A DNA stretch of 64,000 nucleotides from contig NZ_CP032345.1 of the NCBI RefSeq assembly GCF_005222205.1, forward strand, positions 499,001 through 563,000, given 5' to 3'. A program made the position numbers and the translations under genes. This document shows positions 1-9,206 of this stretch, one piece after another. The notes beneath the pieces were generated by a model. It was not told where the DNA came from, did no database searches, and saw nothing but the letters and a program-made list of their open reading frames with translations. The DNA comes from Azospirillum brasilense (GTDB lineage Bacteria > Pseudomonadota > Alphaproteobacteria > Azospirillales > Azospirillaceae). The stretch's first letter is position 1. Each line of letters begins with the position of its first letter.

Positions 1-624
1 CCATTCCTCGTCGGTGTAGGTGCTGTCGTAGAGCACGAGGTCGGCGCCGTCGATCAGGTCCAGGATGTTGCGGTCGGGGTGGCCCGGCACATGCTCGGTG
101 TCGGTCACATAGGCGAAGGACTTTCCCAGATGCTCGATGCGGTAGCCGGTGGCGCCGTCCGGATGGTTCAGCCGTGCCGTGCGGACCTGAACCCCTTCGC
201 CCAGCGCGAACTGGTCGCCCGCCGTGATCTCGTCGAAGACGATGTTGCTTCCCATGGTGCGCATCGGCACCGGGAACAGCGGGCGCTCCATCTGCCGGGC
301 CATGGCCGCTTCGATGCCGGGGGTGCCGTTCAGATGGCCGGAGACGATGCGCAGGTGGAAGCCCTTGCTGTAGGCCGGGGCGAAGAAGGGAAAGCCGCAG
401 ATGTGGTCGAGGTGGGTGTGGCTCATCAGCAGGGTCGCCTCGCTGGCCCCCTCCTTCAGCAGGCGCTTTCCGAGCATGCGGATGCCGGTGCCGGCGTCGA
501 TGACGATGCGCTGGTCGCCCGCCTGGACCTCCACGCAACTCGTGTTGCCGCCGAAGCCCATATGGGACGGCAGAGGGCAGGAAACCGTGCCCCGCACCCC
601 CCAGAAGGTCACCGAAAAGCCCAT
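1..624 (-). CDS. MBL-fold metallo-hydrolase (3' end outside window)
   Basis: Read on the minus strand from ATG at 624, the frame stays open to base 1, so the C-terminus is missing. The N-terminus (FWGVRGTVSCP) and the motif SHTHLDH at about residues 68-74 are those of metallo-beta-lactamase-fold hydrolases of the RNase Z/phosphoesterase type. H69, H71, D73 and H74 are the expected metal ligands. A further VTDTEH motif lies near the truncated end. The family cleaves phosphodiesters or related substrates with two metal ions in the cytosol; the exact substrate cannot be read from the sequence. The start was chosen because the FWGVRG signature normally sits within the first ten residues. Confidence 0.85.
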   Translation of the reverse strand, partial: MGFSVTFWGVRGTVSCPLPSHMGFGGNTSCVEVQAGDQRIVIDAGTGIRMLGKRLLKEGASEATLLMSHTHLDHICGFPFFAPAYSKGFHLRIVSGHLNGTPGIEAAMARQMERPLFPVPMRTMGSNIVFDEITAGDQFALGEGVQVRTARLNHPDGATGYRIEHLGKSFAYVTDTEHVPGHPDRNILDLIDGADLVLYDSTYTDEEW

Positions 625-818
625 ACCGCCCTCAAGACAACCGATCTCCGGACCACCGCACCGCATCGAGTGGGCTGGCGGGGACCGTTAAGACGGCATT
701 TTAGCATGGTTTTCGGCTTACGCGGTGATCACCGTCACAGCCCCGCCGGTTCCAAAGAGGGAGCCCGCCCCCTTCCGGATTGGACCTGACCGATGGCCTG
801 GGGTCCGTCGGCGTAGGG

Positions 819-1052
819 TCAGCTGGTCCACAGGATGCTTTCGATGAACCGCTCGCAGGATCGGCGATGGAAACACCCGGCGCATCCGGCGTCCGAGCAG
901 GGAAGTCCGGCCTTCAGAACGGTCAGCCCGTCCACCAAACGATCCTTCGTGGCCTGATCGATGACGTCCGCCACCAGCACGTCGCGGATCGCCTCCGCGA
1001 CGAGGTCGTCTTCCTGTTCCGGTACGGTCACGATCTGCCTGAGAGCCTGCAT
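819..1052 (-). CDS. Small cysteine-rich hypothetical protein (77 aa)
   Basis: The ATG at 1052 has an AAAGG Shine-Dalgarno 8 bases upstream; an upstream in-frame start at 1085 would add 11 residues without an obvious ribosome site. The N-terminal two thirds are acidic and predicted helical. The C-terminus carries four cysteines in the spacing C-x4-C-x2-C-x5-C (CSDAGCAGCFHRRSC), which could hold zinc or an iron-sulfur cluster; that is inference. It lies about 100 bases downstream of, and on the same strand as, the chemoreceptor gene, so they may be co-transcribed. I do not recognise the family. Confidence 0.6.
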   Translation of the reverse strand: MQALRQIVTVPEQEDDLVAEAIRDVLVADVIDQATKDRLVDGLTVLKAGLPCSDAGCAGCFHRRSCERFIESILWTS

Positions 1053-1151
1053 GCGAAACACCTTTCCGTGGCTCAACTGCACCACGGCGGTGTTTCGCTA
1101 ACATTTCAGACGCGACCTTCAAAAGATTCGAATTGCTGCAATCCGACACGC

Positions 1152-2186
1152 TTACTCGCAATGACTGACGGAGTCCTGGACGATCACTCCAAACCAGCCG
1201 AGTCCCTTGTAGGTTTCATAGCCCGGCGTCACGGCGAAGCCGACCACGCGCCCCTGGTCATCGGCATAGCTCCCCTGCCCCTGGGCACCGGTGCGCAATG
1301 GGAAGCTCTCCGTCAGGACGCCCCGGCGGTCGGACGCGGCGATCACGCGGTGACGGCTGTCCAGCAGGAGGCAGCGGGTCCGCGAACGCTCCTCGTCGGT
1401 CAGCCGGACGGAGTCGAGCACGCCCTGCGACTGGGGCTGCCAGTCGAAGAAGACGCCCAGGACGCCGATGACGGCGCCGCCCTCCTCCCCGCCGGCCCGG
1501 ATGGCCGTGGCGTAGGTGGCGACGGTGGCGCGGTCCAGAAGCTCGTTGGTGCCGATGTCGGCCACCGCGAATTCGGCGCCGCTGCGGGTCGCCATCGCCT
1601 CGCGGAACCAGGATTCCGACGCGACCGACGCACCCACCGGACGGCGGTAGCGGTCGGGCCGCCCGTTCGCCAGGACCACGCCTTTGGCGTCGACGACCCA
1701 AAGGTCGAGATAGACCGTGTAGGCGCCCAGGATCACGCCCAGCCGCTGCGCGGCATGACGGCGCCCGGCCTCGGACGGATCGGCGGCGCAGTCGACCACG
1801 GCGCGGTCCGTGGCCCACCAGCGCACATCGCAGGACCGCTCGTACAAATTGCGGTCGATGATGTCGATCATGTTGAGCGCCAGATCGGCGAGCCGCCCGC
1901 CGCGCAGCTGAGAGACCAGCCGGTTGCCCAGCGTGTTCAACTCGTCGGTCTGCACCGCCATCTGGGCACGCAGTTCCCCGCCGATGCCGGTGATCCGCTC
2001 CGAGATCGCCTTGACCTCCTGGGCCACCACGGCGAAGCCGCGTCCGGCCTCCCCCGCGCGCGTCGCCTCGATCAGCGCGTTGAGCGCCAGGATCTTGGTC
2101 GTGTTCGTAACGGCCTGGATCTCATCCATCTTGCGCGTGGCGAGATCGGACACGGCACGCGACAAAGCCACGATTCGCTCGGGCAT
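1152..2186 (-). CDS. Soluble methyl-accepting chemotaxis protein, signalling hairpin N-terminal, Cache-like sensor C-terminal
   Basis: The protein of about 344 residues has no membrane segment. The first 60 residues hold a short version of the MCP hairpin tip ([20 protein letters not shown], followed by AVVAQEVKAIS), the part that contacts CheA/CheW. The rest, from about residue 105 to the end, looks like a PAS/Cache sensor fold (LDLWVVDAKGVVLANGR, a WFREAM segment, then a second half ending YKGLGWFGVIVQ). This order is the reverse of classical receptors, and the cytoplasmic hairpin is strongly shortened. GGAGG lies 8 bases before the ATG at 2186, which favours that codon over the GTG/ATG pair at 2195/2192. 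It lies downstream of another receptor of the same order. Confidence 0.85.
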   Translation of the reverse strand: MPERIVALSRAVSDLATRKMDEIQAVTNTTKILALNALIEATRAGEAGRGFAVVAQEVKAISERITGIGGELRAQMAVQTDELNTLGNRLVSQLRGGRLADLALNMIDIIDRNLYERSCDVRWWATDRAVVDCAADPSEAGRRHAAQRLGVILGAYTVYLDLWVVDAKGVVLANGRPDRYRRPVGASVASESWFREAMATRSGAEFAVADIGTNELLDRATVATYATAIRAGGEEGGAVIGVLGVFFDWQPQSQGVLDSVRLTDEERSRTRCLLLDSRHRVIAASDRRGVLTESFPLRTGAQGQGSYADDQGRVVGFAVTPGYETYKGLGWFGVIVQDSVSHCE

Positions 2187-2399
2187 GAACATCACCTCCC
2201 AGGATCATCAGTGATGACGCCCGTGGATGACCGAACGACCATGTTTGTCCGGTTCAGCCGACCATCCGCAACCCACCCCGGCCGCATTCAATGGATGCAA
2301 TCGTGAAACCGCAACACTCAATGGTACCCAATTCAAAACTGTTCAGGCGGCGGCGCCATCGGCCTCACGGCACGCCCCGGACGGCGGGCGTGCCGCCGC

Positions 2400-3791
2400 T
2401 CAGACCTTGTAGGCCAGACGCAGCCCGCCCCAATGGCGGCCGCGCACGGTGATCGGCGCCGACACGTCCTTCATCAGGGTGTATTTCCCGCCGCCCATGT
2501 CGCGCCGGTAGGTCTGGAGCAGGAACGGCTTCATGCTGCGCCCCGCGGCGAGGCCGACCCGGTCGTTGAAGATGCGCCGATTGCGGCAATTGGCCGCGTT
2601 CCAGGTGGGGTCGCTCCCCTGGGGCTGGCTGAACTTACGGTTGTGGGTCGGCAGATAGCCGTTCGAATCGACCGCCACGCAGAAGACGATGCGCTCGCTC
2701 TGCCCCAGCAGCGAATCGAGCACCCTCGGCAGCACGCGGTCGCAGAACTCGGTGAAGCGGGTCATGTGCTGCTGCGGATTGGAGCCGGGAATGGGCTGGT
2801 AATTGCTGTCGAACAGGTCGCCTTCACGCACCTCGCCGCGCGACAGCGCGTCCTCGAAATCGGCGGAAATGCGCGACGCGGCGTCGGTGACCATGCGGAT
2901 GAAGGGGGTGTCGACCGTCTCCACGTCCAACTCGGCGGTGATGCCGATCAGCCGCTCGCTCATCCCGACCAGCGTGTTCACGCGGTCGCGCGCCTGGGCC
3001 AGATTGTCGCTGGACAGCTGCACGCCGACCGCGAGGTCGTCGATCTCGTGCTGAAGCTCGTCGCAATTGGCGCCGATCTCGGAGGAGGCCGCGTCGATCT
3101 TGTCGGTCTCGCCGTTCAGTTCCGACATGGCCCGGCCGACGGTCTCGATGACGGCGCCGATGGCGGTGGTGCCCTCGCTCACCGCCCGGGCCTTGCCGGC
3201 GCTGGACGCGCTTTCAGCCATCAGGCGCTGCGCCTGGTCGTTCAGGTATTTCAGCGTGGCGTCGATCTCCGTCGTCGCCTCGCTGGTCTTCTTCGAGAGG
3301 GCCTTGACCTCGTTCGCCACCACAGCGAAGCCGCGCCCGGCCTCCCCGGCGCGGGCCGCCTCGATGGTGGCGTTGAGCGCCAGCAGGTTGGTCTGCTTGG
3401 CGATGACGAAGATTTCCTTGGCAACCCGCCCGACGCGGTCGAGCGCCTCCTGGAGGCCGGCGATCTGGCCTTCGATGCCCCCCACCGCGGCGACGAGGGC
3501 ATGGATGTCATCCATGGAGCGCTGCACCCGGTCGTGGGAAGATTCGACCTCCTGCCGGGCCTGCTCGGTCACGGAACGCGCCACGGTCGCGGCGGCGGAG
3601 ATGCGCTGCGTGCTCTCCGACATCTTGTTTCCGGTGCCGCGCAACTGCGCGAAAACGTTGGCCTGATGGCCGAGGCGGCCGTTGACCTCCTCCACATGGC
3701 CCGCGATGTCCGCGATCTCGATGCCGAGATTGCCCGCTTCGGTGGCAATGTCCGCGATCAAATGAGAGCGGCCGCCGAACGCACTGTCCAT
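2400..3791 (-). CDS. Soluble methyl-accepting chemotaxis protein with C-terminal sensor domain
   Basis: This is a cytoplasmic receptor of 463 residues with no transmembrane segment. A long helical MCP domain occupies about residues 1-300, with the conserved tip [20 protein letters not shown] followed by [19 protein letters not shown] at about residues 130-170. The C-terminal 140 residues form a separate domain ([47 protein letters not shown], ending [13 protein letters not shown]) that is recurrent in alphaproteobacterial MCPs and probably senses a ligand or redox state. The start ATG at 3791 follows GGCGGAAAA. It is expected to signal through the CheA array from the cytosol. Confidence 0.92.
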   Translation of the reverse strand: MDSAFGGRSHLIADIATEAGNLGIEIADIAGHVEEVNGRLGHQANVFAQLRGTGNKMSESTQRISAAATVARSVTEQARQEVESSHDRVQRSMDDIHALVAAVGGIEGQIAGLQEALDRVGRVAKEIFVIAKQTNLLALNATIEAARAGEAGRGFAVVANEVKALSKKTSEATTEIDATLKYLNDQAQRLMAESASSAGKARAVSEGTTAIGAVIETVGRAMSELNGETDKIDAASSEIGANCDELQHEIDDLAVGVQLSSDNLAQARDRVNTLVGMSERLIGITAELDVETVDTPFIRMVTDAASRISADFEDALSRGEVREGDLFDSNYQPIPGSNPQQHMTRFTEFCDRVLPRVLDSLLGQSERIVFCVAVDSNGYLPTHNRKFSQPQGSDPTWNAANCRNRRIFNDRVGLAAGRSMKPFLLQTYRRDMGGGKYTLMKDVSAPITVRGRHWGGLRLAYKV

Positions 3792-3953
3792 TTTTCCGCC
3801 ATCCGTTTCACAAGAATGCGCAGAGCGCTAAAATCCAATGCAATTATTACCGAACCCTTACAAATGCGCAACGAAGGAAGGGTCATTCTAAAAGGCAATA
3901 TGCTCAATTATTGCGCTTCGGTAACCCGCTCGCAACCGAAGGCGGAGAAAGCG

Positions 3954-4889
3954 TCAGCCGGCACCGCCCTCGGTGCCCTGGCCCTCGGCAATACGGTGGT
4001 CCAGCCGATCGTCCTGAAGACCGGCGGGCTCCTGGTGGATCAGGACCTCGGCGCCGGGGAAGACGTCCTTCAGGCGGTTTTCCACCCGGTCGGTGATGTC
4101 GTGCGCCTTGGCGACCGACAGCGATGGGTCGAGTTCCAGATGCAGTTCGATGAAGGCGCCGACGCCGGAACTGCGCGTGCGCAGGTCGTGCATCCCCACG
4201 ACGTCCGGCTGTGCCGTCACCAATGCCGCGATGCGCTCCCGCTCCTCCGCCGGAAGCTCCCGGTCCATCAGGACGTTCAGCGCCTCCCTCGCGACCTTGC
4301 GGGCGCCGTAGAGCAGGAAGGCGGCGATGCCCAGACCGAACAGCGGATCGAAGGCGCTGATGCCCGTCCATCCCGTCAGCAGGATCGCCAGGATGACCGC
4401 CGCGTTCATCAGCAGGTCGCCGGAATAATGCAGCCGGTCCGCCCCCACCGCGACCGAGCCGGTGGCCGTCACCACATGGCGCTGGAAGGTGATCAGGCCG
4501 GCGGTCAGCAGGATGGACAGCAGCATCACGGCGATGCCAACCGCCCCCTCGCCCACCGGCTGCGGGGTGATGAGGCGGCGCACCGCCTCGATGGTCAGGA
4601 ACAACGCGGAACCGCCGATGAAGGCGGCCTGCGCCAGCGCGGCCAGCGCCTCCGCCTTGCCGTGGCCGAAGCGGTGCGCCTCGTCCGGCGGGCGCAGCGC
4701 CGTCCGCACCCCCAACAGGGTCACCACCGAGGCCATCATGTCGGTGCTGGAATCGATCAGCGACGACAGGATGCTGACCGAGTCGGTCGCCAGATAGGCC
4801 GCCAGCTTCGCCAGGATCAGCGTGAGGGACACCGACACGCTGGCGTAGGTGGCGTACCGGCGCAGCCGGTGCGAACGCGATTCGCTCAT
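3954..4889 (-). CDS. Cation diffusion facilitator family transporter (FieF-like)
   Basis: The 311-residue protein belongs to the CDF family, which exports Zn2+, Fe2+ or related divalent cations from the cytosol in exchange for protons. It has about six membrane helices in the first 210 residues. The transport-site ligands are visible: DSSTD (D46, D50) in helix II and HYSGD (H154, D158) in helix V. This DD-HD set is of the FieF type. HRFGHGK at 72-78 is the conserved loop signature. The C-terminal ferredoxin-like domain ends in a short unconserved tail. The gene starts 33 bases after the pdxH stop, so the two are probably one transcript. Confidence 0.92.
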   Translation of the reverse strand: MSESRSHRLRRYATYASVSVSLTLILAKLAAYLATDSVSILSSLIDSSTDMMASVVTLLGVRTALRPPDEAHRFGHGKAEALAALAQAAFIGGSALFLTIEAVRRLITPQPVGEGAVGIAVMLLSILLTAGLITFQRHVVTATGSVAVGADRLHYSGDLLMNAAVILAILLTGWTGISAFDPLFGLGIAAFLLYGARKVAREALNVLMDRELPAEERERIAALVTAQPDVVGMHDLRTRSSGVGAFIELHLELDPSLSVAKAHDITDRVENRLKDVFPGAEVLIHQEPAGLQDDRLDHRIAEGQGTEGGAG

Positions 4890-4922
4890 AAGCGTCTTCT
4901 TATGCGGTGACCCTCCGGTCCT

Positions 4923-5534
4923 TTACGGGAAAAGACGCTCCGTCGTCCAGCGCGCCGGCTCCGCCGCCGCCGGGTCGCCCTCGCGCAGGTACAGAATCCG
5001 CTCATGCAGGCGGAAGGGCCGGTCCTGCCAGAACTCGATTCGCCGCGGCAGGATGCGGAAGCCGGTCCAGTGCGGCGGGCGGGGCACGGCGCCCAGGCCG
5101 AACTTGGCGGCGAACTGGGCGACCCGCTTCTCCAGCTCCCACCGGCCCTCCAGGGGGCGCGACTGCTGCGAGGCCCAGGCGCCGATGCGGCTTTCCCGCG
5201 GACGGCTTTCGAAATAGGCGTCGGCTTCGGCGTCGGACACCTGCTCCACCGCGCCCTCGACGCGGATCTGGCGCTTCAGCGTCTTCCAGTGGAAGCACAG
5301 GGCGGCGTTGGCGTTGGCCAGAAGCTGCTCGCCCTTGCGGCTCTCCGTGTTGGTGTAGAAGACGAATCCGCGCGGGTCGATGCCCTTCAGAAGCACCATG
5401 CGCAGCGACGGCGCCCCCTGCGCGTCGGCGGTGGCCAGGGCCATGGCGTTGGGATCGTTGATCTCGCTGCGGGTGGCCTCGTCCATCCAGTCCTGGAACA
5501 GGGCGTACGGGTCCCGGTCGTTGGATTCGCTCAT
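4923..5534 (-). CDS. pdxH: Pyridoxamine 5'-phosphate oxidase
   Basis: This is the FMN-dependent oxidase that converts pyridoxine or pyridoxamine 5'-phosphate to pyridoxal 5'-phosphate in the cytosol. The protein of 203 residues matches family length. It starts with [13 protein letters not shown], contains [16 protein letters not shown] (FMN-binding region) and ends with the signature [19 protein letters not shown]. An in-frame start at 5564 would add ten residues; the ATG at 5534 fits the family N-terminus better. It is upstream of and likely co-transcribed with the CDF exporter gene. The divergent lipoprotein gene begins about 180 bases away, so that gap should contain both promoters. Confidence 0.95.
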   Translation of the reverse strand: MSESNDRDPYALFQDWMDEATRSEINDPNAMALATADAQGAPSLRMVLLKGIDPRGFVFYTNTESRKGEQLLANANAALCFHWKTLKRQIRVEGAVEQVSDAEADAYFESRPRESRIGAWASQQSRPLEGRWELEKRVAQFAAKFGLGAVPRPPHWTGFRILPRRIEFWQDRPFRLHERILYLREGDPAAAEPARWTTERLFP

Positions 5535-5715
5535 TGTCCCCTCGTAGCGCGGCCGTCGGCCCATGGTTTCAACGTTGGGTTTCGGCGCCGGTCACAGCGT
5601 CTTCCCAGTTCACAAATATGCCCAATTCACAGATAGGATAGCCTCGCATATATGAGTGTCCACCGGTGCGCCAGTAGCAAGGCATGCCGGCTCCCAACCT
5701 TTCGAGGCAGCATCG

Positions 5716-6171
5716 ATGTTCGTGAAGAAGCTCGTCCCGGCGGCGATGGCGATCGCCCTGCTTGCGGGTTGCGTCAGCACCTCCAAGGAAGCCACCAAGA
5801 ACGCGGAGACCGTCGGCGGCCGGATCTCGTCGACCTATGGCAGCGCGTCGGGCAAGGTCGCCTCCTCGGGCACCGGCCCGCTGCTGGGCGCCTTCATCGG
5901 CGGTGCGGCGATCGAGCCGTCGGACGCCGCCGCCGCCGAGACCGCGGCCAAGCGCGCCTACGCCGCCCCGGTCGGCGAGAAGATCGGTTGGACCAACCCG
6001 GCGACGGGCCATTACGGCTCGCTGACCACGACGCGCGAGGGCTACAACAACGCCGGTCAGTATTGCCGGGAGTTCCACCAAACGGTAACCACAAAGAGCC
6101 AGACCGAATTGGCCTACGGAACCGCTTGCAAACAGGCCGACGGTACGTGGAAGATTGTCGCCAATTCGTAA
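5716..6171 (+). CDS. Small outer-membrane lipoprotein, surface-antigen-like
   Basis: The 151-residue protein begins with a lipoprotein signal (KKLV, a hydrophobic stretch, then LLAGC with the lipidated Cys at residue 19). An Ala/Gly-rich middle contains a glycine-zipper-like run (GPLLGAFIGGAAI). The C-terminal part (YCREFHQTV..., ACKQADGTWKIV) resembles the RT0821/Lpp0805 surface-protein type found in alphaproteobacteria, in which two Cys residues flank a small beta domain. Function is not established; an envelope structural role is inference. The ATG at 5716 was chosen because it places the signal peptide at the N-terminus; the frame opens 60 bases earlier. Confidence 0.8.
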   Translation: MFVKKLVPAAMAIALLAGCVSTSKEATKNAETVGGRISSTYGSASGKVASSGTGPLLGAFIGGAAIEPSDAAAAETAAKRAYAAPVGEKIGWTNPATGHYGSLTTTREGYNNAGQYCREFHQTVTTKSQTELAYGTACKQADGTWKIVANS

Positions 6172-6219
6172 TGCCGTATCCCCGGGCTTCGGGGTGGAAT
6201 AACTCTGTCCGTGGAAAGC

Positions 6220-7179
6220 ATGCGTGACCCTTATCAAATCCTCGGCCTCACCCGCTCCGCGAGCGCCGACGACATCAAGAAGGCGTACCGCAAGCTCGCC
6301 AAGGAGTTCCACCCCGACCTGAAGCCCGGCAACGCCGCGAACGAGGAGCGCTTCAAGGAAATCTCGGCGGCCTACACGCTGCTGTCCGATTCCGACAAGC
6401 GCGCCCGCTTCGACCGCGGCGAGATCGACGCCTCGGGCCAGGAGCGGCATCACGGCTTCGGCGGCCGCTCCCGCGCCAACGCCGGGCGCAGCCGCGCCTA
6501 CAGCGGGGCCGGCGGCGCCGGGGACGATTCCTTCTTCGGCGGCGAGGATTGGTTCTCCGACCTGTTCGGCGGCGGGCGCAAGCGCGGGGGGCCCGGTGGC
6601 GGCGCCGCGGGCGGGGCTGCCGGCGGCGGCTCGCGGTCGCGCGGCAGCGACATCAACTATTCGGTCTCCGTGCCCTTCGTCGAGGCGGCCCAGGGCACCA
6701 AGCGGCGCATCAGTCTGTCCAACGGCAAGAGCATCGACGTCGCCGTTCCGCCGGGGACCGAGGATCAGGCGAAGCTGCGGCTGAAGGGCCAGGGGCTTCC
6801 CGGCGCCGGCGGCTTCGGGGCCGGCGACGCCATCGTCGAGGTCCATGTCGAGGCGCACCCCTTCTTCACCCGCCAGGGCGCCGACATCCATGTCGAGGTG
6901 CCGATCACCCTGAACGAGGCGGTTCTCGGCGCCACCATCCGTGTGCCCACCGTCAGCGGTCCGGTCGCGCTGAAGATCCAGCCGGGGGCCAACACCGGCT
7001 CCACCCTGCGGCTGCGCGGCAAGGGCGTGATGAACCAGGCGACCAAGCAGGCCGGCGACCAGTATGTGAAGCTGAAGGTCGTCCTCCCCGACCCGCCCGA
7101 CGCGGAGTTGGTCAAGTTCATGGAGGAATGGTCGCGGACGCGCAGCTACGACGTGCGCAAGAAGGCCGGGCTGGAGTGA
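6220..7179 (+). CDS. DnaJ-like co-chaperone without zinc finger (CbpA type)
   Basis: The protein has 319 residues. An N-terminal J domain (residues 3-68) carries HPD at 31-33, the motif that stimulates DnaK ATPase. A Gly/Arg/Ser-rich linker runs to about residue 145, and C-terminal substrate-binding beta domains of DnaJ_C type follow (IDVAVPPGTEDQAKLRLKGQ, DIHVEVPITLNEAVLGATI). The CXXCXGXG zinc repeats of true DnaJ are absent, which is the CbpA/DjlA-like layout. GGAAAG just before the ATG at 6220 is a good ribosome site; the GTG at 6211 would sit on it. It precedes an FtsH-type protease by about 140 bases, a plausible proteostasis pairing. Confidence 0.92.
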   Translation: MRDPYQILGLTRSASADDIKKAYRKLAKEFHPDLKPGNAANEERFKEISAAYTLLSDSDKRARFDRGEIDASGQERHHGFGGRSRANAGRSRAYSGAGGAGDDSFFGGEDWFSDLFGGGRKRGGPGGGAAGGAAGGGSRSRGSDINYSVSVPFVEAAQGTKRRISLSNGKSIDVAVPPGTEDQAKLRLKGQGLPGAGGFGAGDAIVEVHVEAHPFFTRQGADIHVEVPITLNEAVLGATIRVPTVSGPVALKIQPGANTGSTLRLRGKGVMNQATKQAGDQYVKLKVVLPDPPDAELVKFMEEWSRTRSYDVRKKAGLE

Positions 7180-7316
7180 CTCCGGGCCATTAACCCTCTC
7201 GTTACTTTTGGGTCAAAGAAAAGTCCTGGACCGAATGCGGTTGATGCGGGGCGGTGGCGCCTTCATCAATGATGGCGATGTGCCGGAAACGGTTTTCGCT
7301 GCTTTCGTAGGACGCC

Positions 7317-9095
7317 ATGCCGCCGATCCCGAAAAAGTACCTGACCGCCCTCGCCGTTGTTGCTGCGCTTCTGCTTGGATGGTTCGCCTTCGCGGCCTGG
7401 ACCGACTACACGCGCGACGGCGCCGAGGAGATCGCGACCTACAGCGACTTGGTGGCGGCGGCCGAACGGGGGGACATCGCCTCGGTCACCTTCCGCGGCG
7501 ACGGGGCGCACGCCGTCACGCCGGACGGCCAGCGGCTGCGCGCCGTCGTTCCGGTCACCGACGACCTGCTGAAGGAGCTGCGCGGGCGCAAGATCGCCAT
7601 CGCCTTCGAGGAGGAGGCCGGCGGGCTGGTCTCCGGCACCGTTTCGGTCCTGGAGAAGCTGGCCCCCTTCCTGGTGATCGGCCTGCTGATCGGCGCGCTG
7701 CTGCTCAGCGGCGGGCAGTTCCTCGGCGGCAACCGGGCCACCCGCGTCCGCCCGCGCGACACCGGCACCGTCTTCGCCGACGTCGCCGGGGTGGACGAGG
7801 CCAAGGACGAGCTTCGCGAGACCGTGGAGTTCCTGCGCGACCCGCGGCGCTTCGCCATGGCCGGCGCCCGCGTGCCCAAGGGCATCCTGCTGGTCGGCCC
7901 GCCGGGCACCGGCAAGACGATGCTGGCGAAGGCCGCGGCCGGCGAGGCCGGGGTGCCCTTCTTCACCGTCTCCGGCTCCGACTTTGTCGAGATGTTCGTC
8001 GGGCTGGGTGCCGCGCGGGTGCGCAGCGTCTTCAAGACGGCGCGGGCCGCCGCCCCCTGTCTGCTGTTCATCGACGAGGTCGACGCCCTGGCCGGCAAGC
8101 GCGGCGAATCCAACTCCCATTCGGAGCGGGAGCAGACCCTGAACCAGCTCCTGGTCGAGATGGACGGCATCGTGAACGGCGGCGAGGTGGTGGTGATCGC
8201 CGCGACCAACCGCGCGGAGATGCTGGACCCCGCCGTGACCCGGCCGGGCCGCTTCGACCGCCACATCCACGTCGCGCTGCCCGACGTGGCGGGGCGCGAG
8301 GCCATCCTGGGCGTCCACACCGGCCGGCTGCACCTCGCCCCTGACGTCTGCGTCCGCACGGTGGCGCGGGGCACGCCCGGCTTCTCCGGAGCCGAGTTGG
8401 CCAACCTGACCAACGAGGCCGCCCTGTCCGCCGCGCGCAACGGGCGCGTCATCGTCGGCATGGCCGATTTCGAGGCGGCGAAGGACCGCGTCCTCATGGG
8501 CAACGAGCGGCGCAGCCTCGCCCTCTCCAGCCACGAGCGGCGCCTGACCGCCTATCACGAGGCCGGTCACGCGCTGGTCTCCATCCGCTGCCCGGAGGCC
8601 GATCCCATCCACAAGGCCACGATCATCCCGCGCGGCCGCGCGCTGGGCATGGTGGTGCGGCTGCCGGAAGGCGACCGCGTGTCGGTGTCGCGCGCCAAGC
8701 TGCTGGCCGACATCGCCGTCGCCATGGCCGGGCGTGCGGCGGAGGATCTGGTCTTCGGCCCGGACGCCGTCACCACCGGGGCGGAGGCCGATTTCCGCGC
8801 CGCCACAGATCTCGCCCGCCGCATGGTCACCGCCTGGGGGATGAGCGACGCCATCGGCTATGTCGCCCACGCCGGCAACGACCCCGCCGTCGTGCGCTCG
8901 GAACGCACCGCCTGGCGCATCGATGAGGAGGTCCGCCGCATCACCGACGAGGGGATGGAGCGCGCCCGCCGCATTCTCGCCGCCGACCGCGCGGCGCTGG
9001 AGCGGATCACCGCCGCCCTGCTGGAGCGCGAGACGCTGAGCGGTGACGAGATCGGCGCGCTGGCCGAGGAAGAACGGGAAACGGAAGCGGCCTGA
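7317..9095 (+). CDS. ftsH: FtsH-type membrane AAA+ zinc metalloprotease
   Basis: The 592-residue protein has two N-terminal membrane helices (about 10-28 and 115-132) around a small periplasmic domain. The AAA module has Walker A GPPGTGKT (194-201), Walker B FIDEVD (251-256), pore loop FVGLGA and the second region of homology ATNRAEMLDPAVTRPGRFDR. The protease has HEAGH at 414-418, with D492 as likely third zinc ligand. The family degrades membrane and short-lived soluble proteins. It is shorter than the usual FtsH of about 640 residues. Some canonical residues vary (FVGLGA for FVGVGA; MAGRAAEDLVFG for the usual GGRAAEE), and no hflKC or tilS neighbours are present. It is probably a paralogue beside a canonical FtsH elsewhere; this is inference. 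Confidence 0.92.
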   Translation: MPPIPKKYLTALAVVAALLLGWFAFAAWTDYTRDGAEEIATYSDLVAAAERGDIASVTFRGDGAHAVTPDGQRLRAVVPVTDDLLKELRGRKIAIAFEEEAGGLVSGTVSVLEKLAPFLVIGLLIGALLLSGGQFLGGNRATRVRPRDTGTVFADVAGVDEAKDELRETVEFLRDPRRFAMAGARVPKGILLVGPPGTGKTMLAKAAAGEAGVPFFTVSGSDFVEMFVGLGAARVRSVFKTARAAAPCLLFIDEVDALAGKRGESNSHSEREQTLNQLLVEMDGIVNGGEVVVIAATNRAEMLDPAVTRPGRFDRHIHVALPDVAGREAILGVHTGRLHLAPDVCVRTVARGTPGFSGAELANLTNEAALSAARNGRVIVGMADFEAAKDRVLMGNERRSLALSSHERRLTAYHEAGHALVSIRCPEADPIHKATIIPRGRALGMVVRLPEGDRVSVSRAKLLADIAVAMAGRAAEDLVFGPDAVTTGAEADFRAATDLARRMVTAWGMSDAIGYVAHAGNDPAVVRSERTAWRIDEEVRRITDEGMERARRILAADRAALERITAALLERETLSGDEIGALAEEERETEAA

Positions 9096-9206
9096 TGGTA
9101 AAATTATTCTTTCACATTCAATGACAAAGATTGCTGCATACGCGCATACATTGGTAAAATGCCGTGGATTTTTCGCACAGCCGTGCGAACAGCATCGGGG
9201 CTGAGG

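Noticed and set aside
780-4910. Long plus-strand frames opposite the chemoreceptors and CDF gene
   Set aside because: High GC keeps antisense frames open. They have no recognisable domains, while the minus-strand genes do.
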